Source: an uncultured Spirochaetia bacterium
GTDB taxonomy: Bacteria; Spirochaetota; Spirochaetia; SZUA-6; Bin103
DNA length: 64,000 bases
Assembly: GCA_958296075.1 (NCBI GenBank)
Contig: CATQHW010000004.1
Coordinates: 1-64,000, forward strand
Direction: 5' to 3'
The notes beneath the pieces were generated by a model, which did no database searches, was not told the origin of the DNA, and worked only from the letters and a program-made list of their open reading frames with translations. The position numbers were made by a program, and so were the translations under genes. Below are positions 45,495 through 53,906 of this stretch, piece by piece (positions within the stretch are counted from its first letter, which is position 1; each line of letters opens with the position of its first letter).

Positions 45495-46806
45495 GTGGTG
45501 GACTTCGTGGTTGCGCGCGGCGCGCTCGTCGCGCTGGCGGCGTTCGCGCTGGCGGGCATCGCCGTCCTCGACGACTACGGCGTGCAGGCGGACGAGAAGT
45601 GGCAGCGCTTCCTCGGACAGGCGGCGATCGACTACGCGCTGGGAGACGGCGGCGCCCTGCCGGTCAGTCCCGACCGATATTACGGCGTCGCGTTCGAGGC
45701 GCCGCTGGTCCTGGTCGAGCGATTGCTGGGCCTCACCGACAGCCGCGCCGTCTATCTCAGCCGCCACCTGCTGACGCATCTGTTCTTCCTCACCGGCGGG
45801 TACTTCTGCTATCTGCTGGCGTACCGGCTGTTCGGCGACCGCCGGCTGGCGCTGTTCGCGCTGCTGCTGTTCCTGCTCCATCCCCGGCTGTACGCGCACT
45901 CGTTCTTCAACAGCAAGGACATTCCGTTCCTGGCGATGTTCATGATCGGGCTCTACCTGGTGCAGCGGGCGTTTGGCCGGGACACGGTGGCGGCGTTCGC
46001 GCTGTGCGGGGTGGGCGTGGGCGTGCTGGTCAACCTGCGCGTCATGGGGGTGATGCTGTTCGTGGCGGTGGCGGCGCTGCGGGCGTTGGACCTGGCGCAG
46101 GCGCGGGGACGGGCGGAGCGCCGGCGCGCGCTGGGCACGGCGGCGGCGTTCGTGCTGGCTGCGGCGGGGGCGCTGTACGCGGTCTCTCCCTATCTCTGGC
46201 TCGATCCGTTCGCCATCGTCGAGGCGTTCGCGACGTTCGCCAGGCATCCCACCCACGTGCCTACGCTTTTTCAGGGCGAGTGGGTGCGCTGGCCGTCGAT
46301 TCCGCCGCACTACCTCCCCACCTGGATGGTGATCACCACGCCGCCGGCGACGCTGCTGCTGAGCCTCATCGGCGCCGCGGCGGTGATCCGGCGCGGCGGC
46401 GCCTGCCCCGGCAGCGTCCTGCGCAATACCGGGGTGCGGTTCGAGTTGCTGCTGCTCGCCTGCCTGGCGCTGCCGCCGGCGGCCGTCGTGGCGCTGAACT
46501 CCAACATCTACCAAGGTTGGCGGCACCTGTACTTCCTCTACGCGCCGCTGTGCCTGCTGGCGGTCTACGGCCTGCGCGCGCTGCTCGGCGCGGCGCGGCG
46601 GCCGTGGCTGATGCGTCGCGCTTGGCTGATGGGCGGCGCCTATCTGCGGCGCGGGCTCTGCGTCCTGGCGGCGGCGGCGCTGGCTGGCATGGCGACCGAC
46701 ATCGTACGCTTGCATCCCCATCAGCATGCGTACTTCAACTTCCTGGTCGACCGCCGCACGCCGGAACGCTTGAGCACGCAGTATCAGATACTGTACTGGG
46801 GGACTA
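45495..46806 (+). pseudogene. GT39-like glycosyltransferase copy 1, N-terminal half (split by IS630)
   Basis: The half gene encodes about 436 residues that are identical in protein sequence to copy 5. Only two silent differences were noticed in the compared DNA (in the tract around 45777-45790). Start is GTG 45495 or 45498. It includes the acidic first-loop motif DDYGVQADE, the SRHLLTHLFFLTGGYFCYLL and HPRLYAHSFFNSKDIPF stretches and about nine membrane helices. The frame runs into the insertion element and stops at 46964 after about 50 foreign residues. The membrane part alone lacks the doubled C-terminal domain. Confidence 0.88.
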
Positions 46807-47901
46807 GTGGTCCGTACCATCAAATTATGTACTATAATCGAAGACATGGAAGAGCCGATTGTGTTGACCGAGGGCGAGCATCGCGAACTCACCCAGCGGG
46901 TCATAAGTCGTACTGGCCGAGCCGAGGATGCGCGCCGTGCGCGGGTCATTCTCCTGCTCGGTGAAGGGCGCACCTGGGACGAGGTCGGTGATCGCGTCGG
47001 CTGCAGCCGCGGCTTCGTCGCACTGTGGGCTCGACGCTTTCGTGCCGAGCGACTGGCCGGCTTGTACAGCCGGCACTGCGGTCAGAAGCCGTATCGCTGC
47101 ACGCCGCAGGTGGAGGCGAAGATACTCAACGCGACGCGTAAGCGTCCCACCGACGGCAGCACGCACTGGAGCACTCGGCGGTTGGCAGCCAAGCTGGGGG
47201 TGTCGCACATGATGGTGGCGCGTGTCTGGCGCAAGCACGGGCTGGCGCCGCATCGGATGGAGCGCTACATGAGTTCCAACGATCCGGACTTCACCCGGAA
47301 GGCTGCCGACATCATCGGGCTGTACCTGAACCCGCCTGCGCATGCGGCGGTGTTCTGCGTGGACGAGAAGACGGCGATACAAGCGCTTGATCGCAACGAA
47401 CCGGTGCTGCCGCTGTCGCCGGGGCGGGCTGAGCGGCATGGGTTCGAGTACTACCGGCACGGCACGCTGGCGCTGTATGCGGCGTTCGATACGAAGACCG
47501 GAGAAGTGCTTGGCAAGACTGCGGAGCGGCACACATCGGAGCAGTTTGTATCGTTTCTTGGAGACATCGTGGCGCACCAGCCGGCTGGGCGAGAGATTCA
47601 CGTGATTGTGGACAACCTGTCGGCGCACAAGACGAAGCGAGTGGCGGCATTTCTGGACGAACATCCGACGATGAAGCTGCATTTTACGCCGACGTACTCA
47701 TCGTGGCTGAATCAGGTTGAGTTGTGGTTCGGGAAGGTATCTCGGGACGTGATAGCCCGAGGGGTGTTCAGTTCGGTGGCTGATCTGAGGCGCAAGCTGA
47801 TGAGATACATACGCGCATACAATAAGAATCCTCGAGTGGTGAAGTGGCGCTATGCTGATCCCTCGCGACACCTCGGTGCACGAGTACGTGTTACAGGCCA
47901 C
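46807..47901 (+). mobile_element. IS630-family insertion sequence in GT39 copy 1
   Basis: The 1095-bp element is bounded by imperfect inverted repeats: GTGGTCCGTACCA at the left and GTGGCCTGTAACA, read inward, at the right, with 10 of 13 bases matching. A TA dinucleotide is duplicated at 46805-46806 and 47902-47903. The original site reads gaCTAGgt, which fits the CTAG target preference of IS630. The unbroken copy 5 has CCAG there. The borders are exact because copy 5 gives the uninterrupted sequence. Confidence 0.93.
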
Positions 47902-47904
47902 TAG
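46846..47904 (+). CDS. IS630-family DDE transposase
   Basis: The 352-aa transposase starts at ATG 46846, 7 nt after a consensus TATAAT (46833-46838), so a leaderless message is likely. The N-terminal helix-turn-helix includes RTWDEVGDRVGCSRGFVALWARRF. The catalytic triad is Asp173 (FCVDEKTAIQ), Asp256 (IHVIVDNLSAHKT) and Glu292 (SSWLNQVELWFGK). All are present and the frame is intact, so it may be active. The stop codon TAG is made from the duplicated target TA plus the next host base; the element itself encodes no stop. Confidence 0.94.
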   Translation: MEEPIVLTEGEHRELTQRVISRTGRAEDARRARVILLLGEGRTWDEVGDRVGCSRGFVALWARRFRAERLAGLYSRHCGQKPYRCTPQVEAKILNATRKRPTDGSTHWSTRRLAAKLGVSHMMVARVWRKHGLAPHRMERYMSSNDPDFTRKAADIIGLYLNPPAHAAVFCVDEKTAIQALDRNEPVLPLSPGRAERHGFEYYRHGTLALYAAFDTKTGEVLGKTAERHTSEQFVSFLGDIVAHQPAGREIHVIVDNLSAHKTKRVAAFLDEHPTMKLHFTPTYSSWLNQVELWFGKVSRDVIARGVFSSVADLRRKLMRYIRAYNKNPRVVKWRYADPSRHLGARVRVTGH

Positions 47905-49009
47905 GTACCGGGAAGTGCTGGAGTATCTGCTCGCACGCTATCCCGATTCGACGCTCTACGTGGAAAACATCAATCCCAATCCACGCCTGTGGCACGATCG
48001 ATTCATCCTGCCGGCGGCGGCGCGGCGCCGGATCGTCATCGCCGACGAAGCTGGGAGGGCGGCCGACTTCTTGATCGCCGGGAGTTCCCGGCGATCAAGA
48101 AAGGCCGGCTTTTCGGGCCTCATGGAACCGCCGCCGTTCGGGCCGGTCCTCTACGCGCGCCGCATCTATCGCAACACCGTGTTCTCGGTCACTGCGGTCG
48201 ACCTGTCGCTGGTGGACGAGACGACCGCCGACGTCTACCGCGCCGCGTATCGCGCGACGGTGGCCGGGGAGCTGCTGTTCCGGTCGGAGTTCGACCTCTA
48301 TCTCGAAGGCAGGACGCTGACCTGGGTCAAAGAGTCGTGCCGCCCGGAGGATACCGTGCATCCGTTCGTGTTGCGGGCCGTTCCCTTTACTATCGATCAT
48401 CTCCCGGTGGTCCACCGGGAGGAAGGCCGGGAACCGCTCGGCTTCCGGTTCGGGCACTACGGCGTGCGCTTCGACGGCCGCTGCCTGATACGGCGCCGGT
48501 TGCCGGACTATCCGGTCCGGGCGCTTGAGGTTGGCTGGTGGGTCCCGGAAGCCGGCGACCTGCTGGAAGCGGTCATCGACCTTTCTGCGAAGGAACCGTT
48601 GGTGGGCCGGTATCGGCAGGCGCTCGCGGTGGTGGCGGCCGGCGAGCGGGGCGCGCCGGCGGCGCGCGCGGTCTTCGACCTCTATCTCGAGCGCGGCGCC
48701 ACCGGCACGGTGCTGACGTACCACCGGGAGCCGTGCGCGGCGGCGGACCTGCGGGCGCGGTTCTTCCTGCATCTGTTCCCGGCGGACGCGGGGGAGCTTG
48801 CCGCGGACCGCCGGCAGGCCGGTTTCGAGAACCTGGACTTCGACTTTGCGGAACACGGGGTGCTGCTGGGCGGCGCGTGCGTGGCGCTGGTGAGGCTGCC
48901 CGATTACGACCGGGGGATCGCCCGCCTCCGCACCGGCCAGTTCATCAGCGGGGAGGGCCAGCTCTGGAAGGCGGAGATTGCGGGGACGAGTCAGGAGCGG
49001 GAGCCGTGA
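47904..49009 (+). pseudogene. GT39-like glycosyltransferase copy 1, C-terminal half
   Basis: This is the severed 3' part of copy 1. It holds the region after the membrane core and the doubled C-terminal domain (FDLYLEGRTLTWVKESC and later FDLYLERGATGTVLTYHREPC). An ATG at 47852 inside the end of the insertion element is in frame and would give a 385-aa soluble protein. The sequence follows copy 5 up to about LEAVIDLSA and then follows copy 2, so it is a mosaic. Its stop overlaps the start of copy 2 in GTGA. Confidence 0.82.
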
Positions 49010-51468
49010 GACCGGCAGTGGCGGGCGTGCGCGGCGCCGGTGGACGTGCGCGATGGCGGGCGGCGATGGACTTCGTGGTTGCGCGCGGCGCGCTCATCGC
49101 GCTGGCGGCGTTTGCGGTGGCGGGCATCGCCGTCCTCGACGACTACGGCGTGTCGGTGGACGAGGACACGCAGCGCGCCATCGGACAGGCGGCGGTCAAC
49201 TACGCGCTGGGGGAAACCGGCGACCTGCCGGCGGACCTGAAGGTTTCCGACCGGTACTACGGCGTCGCGTTCGAAGCGCCGCTGATCCTGGTCGAACGGC
49301 TGCTGAACCTCGACAGCCGCGCCGTCTATCTCAGCCGCCACCTGCTGACGCATCTGTTCTTCCTCACCGGCGGGTACTTCTGCTATCTGCTGGCGTACCG
49401 GCTGTTCGGCGACCGCCGGCTGGCGCTGTTCGCGCTGCTGCTGTTCCTGCTCCATCCCCGGCTGTACGCGCAATCGTTCTTCAACAGCAAGGACATTCCG
49501 TTCCTGGCGATGTTCATGATCGCGCTCTACCTGGTGCAGCGGGCGTTTCGCCGGGACACGGTGGCGGCGTTCGCGCTGTGCGGGGTGGGCGTGGGCGTGC
49601 TGGTCAACCTGCGCGTCATGGGGGTGATGCTGTTCGTGGCGGTGGCGGCGCTGCGGGCGCTGGACTTGGCGCAGGCGCGGGGACGGGCGGAGCGCCGGCG
49701 CGCGCTGGGCACGGCGGCGGCGTTCGTGCTGGCTGCGGCGGGGGCGCTGTACGCGGTCTCTCCCTATCTCTGGCTCGATCCGTTCGCCATCGTCGAGGCG
49801 TTCGCGACGTTCGCCAGGCATCCGGCCGCGGCCATCACCGTCTTTCAGGGCGAACCGGTTCGCTGGCCGTGGATTCCACCGCACTACCTCCCTACCTGGA
49901 TGGCGATCACCACGCCGCCGGCGACGCTGCTGCTGAGCCTCATCGGCGCCGCAGCGGTGATCCGGCGCGGCGGCGCCTGCCCCGGCAGCGTCCTGCGCAA
50001 TACCGGGGTGCGGTTCGAGTTGCTGCTGCTCGCCTGTCTGGCGCTGCCGCCGGCGGCCGTCATCGCGCTGCAATCCAACCTCTACAACGGCTGGCGGCAC
50101 CTGTACTTCCTCTACGCGCCGCTGTGCCTGCTGGCGGTCTACGGCCTGCGCGCGCTGCTCGGCGCGGCGCGGCGGCCGTGGCTGAAGCGCGGCGCTTGGC
50201 TGCGGCGCGGGCTCTGCGTCCTGGCGGCGGCGGCGCTGGCCGGCATGGCGACCGATGTGGTGCGCCTGCATCCCTATCAGCATGCCTACTTCAACTTCCT
50301 GGTCGACCGCCGCACGCCGGAGCGCCTGGGCACGCAGTATCAGATGCTGTACTGGGCGACCGAGTACCGGGAAGGGCTGGAGTATCTGCTCGCACGCTAT
50401 CCCGATTCGACGCTCTACGTGGACCGGATCTACATCCAAAGTCGCAACGTGCGGCGCAATCGGGCCATCCTCCCGGCGGCGGCGCGGCGTCGGATCGTCA
50501 TCGCCGACGAAGCTGGGAGGGCGGCCGACTTCTTCATCGCCTCGAATTCCCGGAGCTTCACGAATGACTGGCTTTCCGGCCGCACGGAACCGCCGTTCGG
50601 GCCGCTCCTCTATGCGCGCCGTATCTACCGCAACACCGTGCTTGCGGTCACCGCGGTCGATCTGTCGCTGGTGGACGCGGCGACCGCCGACGGCTACCGC
50701 GCCGCGTACCGCGCGGCGGTGGCCGGAGAGCCGCTGTTCCGGTCGGAGTTCGACCTCTATCTCGACGGCAGGACGCTGACCTGGGTCAAGGAGTCGTGCC
50801 GCCCGGAGGATACCGTGCATCCGTTCGTGCTGCGGGCCGTTCCCGTCGCAGTCGATCATCTCGCGGCGTACCACCGGGAGCGGGGCTGGGAACCGCTCGG
50901 CTTCCGGTTCGGGCACTACGGCGTGCGCTTCGACGGCCGCTGCCTGATACGGCGCCGGTTGCCGGACTACCCGCTCCGGGCGCTCGAGGTCGGCCGGTGG
51001 GTCCCCGGAGCCGGCAGCTGGCTGGAAGCGGTCATCGACCTTTCTGCGAAGGAACCGTCGGTGAGCCGGTATTGGCAGGCGCTCGCGGCGGTCGCGGCCG
51101 GCGAGCGGGGCGCGCCGGCCGCGACCGCGGTCTTCGACCTCTATCTGGAGCGCGGCGCTACCGGCACGGTGCTGACGTACCACCGGGAGCCGTGCGCGGC
51201 GGCGGACCTGCGGGCGCGGTTCTTCCTGCATCTGTTCCCGGCGGACGCGGGGGAGCTTGCCGCGGACCGCCGGCAGGCCGGTTTCGAGAACCTGGACTTC
51301 GACTTTGCGGAACACGGGGTGCTGCTGGGCGGCGCGTGCGTGGCGCTGGTGAGGCTGCCCGATTACGACCGGGGGATCGCCCGCCTCCGCACCGGCCAGT
51401 TCATCAGCGGGGAGGGCCAGCTCTGGAAGGCGGAGATTGCGGGGACGAGTCAGGAGCGGGAGCCGTGA
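49006..51468 (+). CDS. GT39-like membrane glycosyltransferase, array copy 2
   Basis: The 820-aa protein resembles dolichyl-phosphate-mannose/ArnT-type GT-C transferases, which move a sugar from a lipid carrier onto an acceptor at the periplasmic side. After the first helix the acidic motif DDYGVSVDE (about 45-53) supplies the expected catalytic Asp/Glu. HPRLYAQSFFNSKDIPF and about ten further helices follow. The C-terminal 350 residues are outside the membrane core and contain two related domains of about 100 residues. GTG 49006 is chosen because AGGAG lies 8 nt upstream and it overlaps the preceding stop; ATG 49066 would trim 20 residues. Variable parts include DTQRAIGQAAVNYALGETGD, PAAAITVFQGEPVRWPW and LQSNLYNGWRH. 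Confidence 0.82.
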   Translation: MRPAVAGVRGAGGRARWRAAMDFVVARGALIALAAFAVAGIAVLDDYGVSVDEDTQRAIGQAAVNYALGETGDLPADLKVSDRYYGVAFEAPLILVERLLNLDSRAVYLSRHLLTHLFFLTGGYFCYLLAYRLFGDRRLALFALLLFLLHPRLYAQSFFNSKDIPFLAMFMIALYLVQRAFRRDTVAAFALCGVGVGVLVNLRVMGVMLFVAVAALRALDLAQARGRAERRRALGTAAAFVLAAAGALYAVSPYLWLDPFAIVEAFATFARHPAAAITVFQGEPVRWPWIPPHYLPTWMAITTPPATLLLSLIGAAAVIRRGGACPGSVLRNTGVRFELLLLACLALPPAAVIALQSNLYNGWRHLYFLYAPLCLLAVYGLRALLGAARRPWLKRGAWLRRGLCVLAAAALAGMATDVVRLHPYQHAYFNFLVDRRTPERLGTQYQMLYWATEYREGLEYLLARYPDSTLYVDRIYIQSRNVRRNRAILPAAARRRIVIADEAGRAADFFIASNSRSFTNDWLSGRTEPPFGPLLYARRIYRNTVLAVTAVDLSLVDAATADGYRAAYRAAVAGEPLFRSEFDLYLDGRTLTWVKESCRPEDTVHPFVLRAVPVAVDHLAAYHRERGWEPLGFRFGHYGVRFDGRCLIRRRLPDYPLRALEVGRWVPGAGSWLEAVIDLSAKEPSVSRYWQALAAVAAGERGAPAATAVFDLYLERGATGTVLTYHREPCAAADLRARFFLHLFPADAGELAADRRQAGFENLDFDFAEHGVLLGGACVALVRLPDYDRGIARLRTGQFISGEGQLWKAEIAGTSQEREP

Positions 51469-53906
51469 GACCGGCAGTGGCGGGCGTGCGCGGCGCCGGT
51501 GGACGTTCGTGGTGGCGGGCGGCGATGGACTTCGTGATCGCGCGCGGCGCGCTCATCGCGCTGGCGGCGTTTGCGGTGGCGGGCATCGCCGTCTTCGACG
51601 ACTACGGCGTGTCGGTGGACGAGATCTCTTCGCGTGGCAATGGACAGGCGGCGATCGACTACGCGCTGGGAGACGGCGGCGCCCTGCGGACCGATGTTCG
51701 CCGGTACTATGGCGTCGCGTTCGAGACGCCGCTGATCCTGGTCGAGCGATTGCTGGGCCTCACCGACAGCCGCGCCGTCTATCTCAACCGCCACCTGCTG
51801 ACGCATCTGTTCTTCCTCACCGGCGGGTACTTCTGCTATCTGCTGGCGTACCGGCTGTTCGGCGACCGCCGGCTGGCGCTGTTCGCGCTGCTGCTGTTCC
51901 TGCTCCATCCCCGGCTGTACGCGCACTCGTTCTTCAACAGCAAGGACATTCCGTTCCTGGCGATGTTCATGATCGCGCTCTACCTGGTGCAGCGGGCGTT
52001 TGGCCGGGACACGGTGGCGGCGTTCGCGCTGTGCGGGGTGGGCGTGGGCGTGCTGGTCAACCTGCGCGTCATGGGGGTGATGCTGTTCGTGGCGGTGGCG
52101 GCGCTGCGGGCGTTGGACCTGGCGCAGGCGCGGGGACGGGCGGAGCGCCGGCGCGCGCTGGGCACGGCGGCGGCGTTCGTGCTGGCTGCGGCGGGGGCGC
52201 TGTACGCGGTCTCTCCCTATCTCTGGCTCGATCCGTTCGCCATCGTCGAGGCGTTCGCGACGCTCGCCAGGCATCCCATGCACGTGCCTACGCTTTTTCA
52301 GGGTGAATCGGTTCGCTGGCCGTGGATTCCACCGCACTACCTCCCTACCTGGATGGCGATCACCACGCCGCCGGCGACGCTGCTGCTGAGCCTCATCGGC
52401 GCCGCGGCAGTGATCCGGCGCGGCGGCGCCTGCCCCGGCAGCGTCCTGCACAATACCGGGGTGCGGTTCGAGTTGCTGCTGCTCGCCTGCCTGGCGCTGC
52501 CGCCGGCGGCCGTCATCGCGCTGCAATCCAACCTCTACAACGGCTGGCGGCAGATGTACTTCCTCTACGCGCCGCTGTGCCTGCTGGCGGTTTACGGCCT
52601 GCGCGCGCTGCTCGGCGCGGCGCGGCGGCCGTGGCTGATGGGCGGCGCTTGGCTGCGGCGCGGGCTCTGCGTCCTGGCGGCGGCGGCGCTGGCCGGCATG
52701 GCGACCGACATCGTGCGCCTGCATCCCTATCAGCAGGCGTACTTCAACTTCCTGGTCGACCGCCGCACGCCGGAGCGCTCGAGGACGCAGTATCAGATGC
52801 TGTACTGGGCGACCGAGTACCGGGAAGGACTGGAGTATCTGCTCGCACGCTATCCCGATTCGACGCTCTACGTGGACAGCCCCCATAGCGGGAACGTGCG
52901 GCGCCAGCGGCTCATCCTCCCGGCGGCGGCGCGGCGCAGGATCGTCATTGCCGACGAAGCTGGGAGGGCGGCCGACTTCTTCATCGCCTCGAATTCCCGG
53001 AGCTTCACGAATGACTGGCTTTTCGGCCGCACGGAACCGCCGTTCGGGCCGCTCCTCTATGCGCGCCGTATCTACCGCAACACCGTGCTTGCGGTCACTG
53101 CGGTCGATCTGTCGCTGGTGGACGCGGCGACCGCCGACGGCTACCGCGCCGCGTACCGCGCGGCGGTGGCCGGAGAGCCGCTGTTCCGGTCGGAGTTCGA
53201 CCTCTATCTCGACGGCAGGACGCTGACCTGGGTCAAGGAGTCGTGCCGCCCGGAGGATACCGTGCATCCGTTCGTGCTGCGGGCCGTTCCCGTCGCGGTC
53301 GATCATCTCCCGGCGTACCACCGGGAGGAAGGCTGGGAACCGCTCGGCTTCCGGTTCGGGCACTACGGCGTGCACTTCGACGGCCGCTGCCTGATACGGC
53401 GCCGGTTGCCGGACTACCCGCTCCGGACGCTCGAGGTCGGCCGGTGGGTCCCCGGAGCAGGCAGCTTGCTGGAAGCGGCCATCGACCTGCCCGCAGCCGG
53501 ACCGTCGGTGAGCCGGTATTGGCAGGCGGTCGCGGCCGGCGAGCGGGGCGCGCCGGCCGCGACCGCGGTCTTCGACCTCTATCTGGAGCGCGGCGCCACC
53601 GGCCCGGTGCTGACGTACCACCGGGAGCCGTGCGCGGCGGCGGACCTGCGGGCGCGCTTCTTCCTGCATCTGTTCCCGGTGGACGCGAGAGAGCTTGCCG
53701 CGCAAGACCGGCCGCACGGCTTCGACAACCTCGACTTCGACTTTGGGGAACACGGGGTGCTGCTGGGCGCCGCGTGCGTGGCGCTGGTGAGGCTGCCCGA
53801 CTACGACCGGGGGATCGCCCGCCTTCGCACCGGCCAGTTCATCAGCGGGGAGGGCCAGCTCTGGAAGGCGGAGATTGCGGGGACGAGTCAGGAGCGGGAG
53901 CCGTGA
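51465..53906 (+). CDS. GT39-like membrane glycosyltransferase, array copy 3
   Basis: This 813-aa paralogue is built as copy 2. Its first-loop variable stretch is ISSRGNGQAAIDYALGDGG and the mid-loop stretch is MHVPTLFQGESVRWPW. After RRTPERS it carries the short form VDSPHSGNVRRQRLIL. The last 200 residues are almost the same as those of copy 4 (for example LEAAIDLPAAGPSVSRYWQ), but the extreme end (EIAGTSQEREP) is that of copies 1 and 2. The coupled start is GTG 51465 with an AGGAG site. Confidence 0.82.
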   Translation: MRPAVAGVRGAGGRSWWRAAMDFVIARGALIALAAFAVAGIAVFDDYGVSVDEISSRGNGQAAIDYALGDGGALRTDVRRYYGVAFETPLILVERLLGLTDSRAVYLNRHLLTHLFFLTGGYFCYLLAYRLFGDRRLALFALLLFLLHPRLYAHSFFNSKDIPFLAMFMIALYLVQRAFGRDTVAAFALCGVGVGVLVNLRVMGVMLFVAVAALRALDLAQARGRAERRRALGTAAAFVLAAAGALYAVSPYLWLDPFAIVEAFATLARHPMHVPTLFQGESVRWPWIPPHYLPTWMAITTPPATLLLSLIGAAAVIRRGGACPGSVLHNTGVRFELLLLACLALPPAAVIALQSNLYNGWRQMYFLYAPLCLLAVYGLRALLGAARRPWLMGGAWLRRGLCVLAAAALAGMATDIVRLHPYQQAYFNFLVDRRTPERSRTQYQMLYWATEYREGLEYLLARYPDSTLYVDSPHSGNVRRQRLILPAAARRRIVIADEAGRAADFFIASNSRSFTNDWLFGRTEPPFGPLLYARRIYRNTVLAVTAVDLSLVDAATADGYRAAYRAAVAGEPLFRSEFDLYLDGRTLTWVKESCRPEDTVHPFVLRAVPVAVDHLPAYHREEGWEPLGFRFGHYGVHFDGRCLIRRRLPDYPLRTLEVGRWVPGAGSLLEAAIDLPAAGPSVSRYWQAVAAGERGAPAATAVFDLYLERGATGPVLTYHREPCAAADLRARFFLHLFPVDARELAAQDRPHGFDNLDFDFGEHGVLLGAACVALVRLPDYDRGIARLRTGQFISGEGQLWKAEIAGTSQEREP

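Noticed and set aside
48991..51315. A 774-aa minus-strand open frame, with similar ones opposite each GT39 copy.
   Set aside because: Composition is Arg/Gln/Glu-rich without domains, and it mirrors the strong codon bias of the plus-strand gene. It is a GC-rich antisense shadow.
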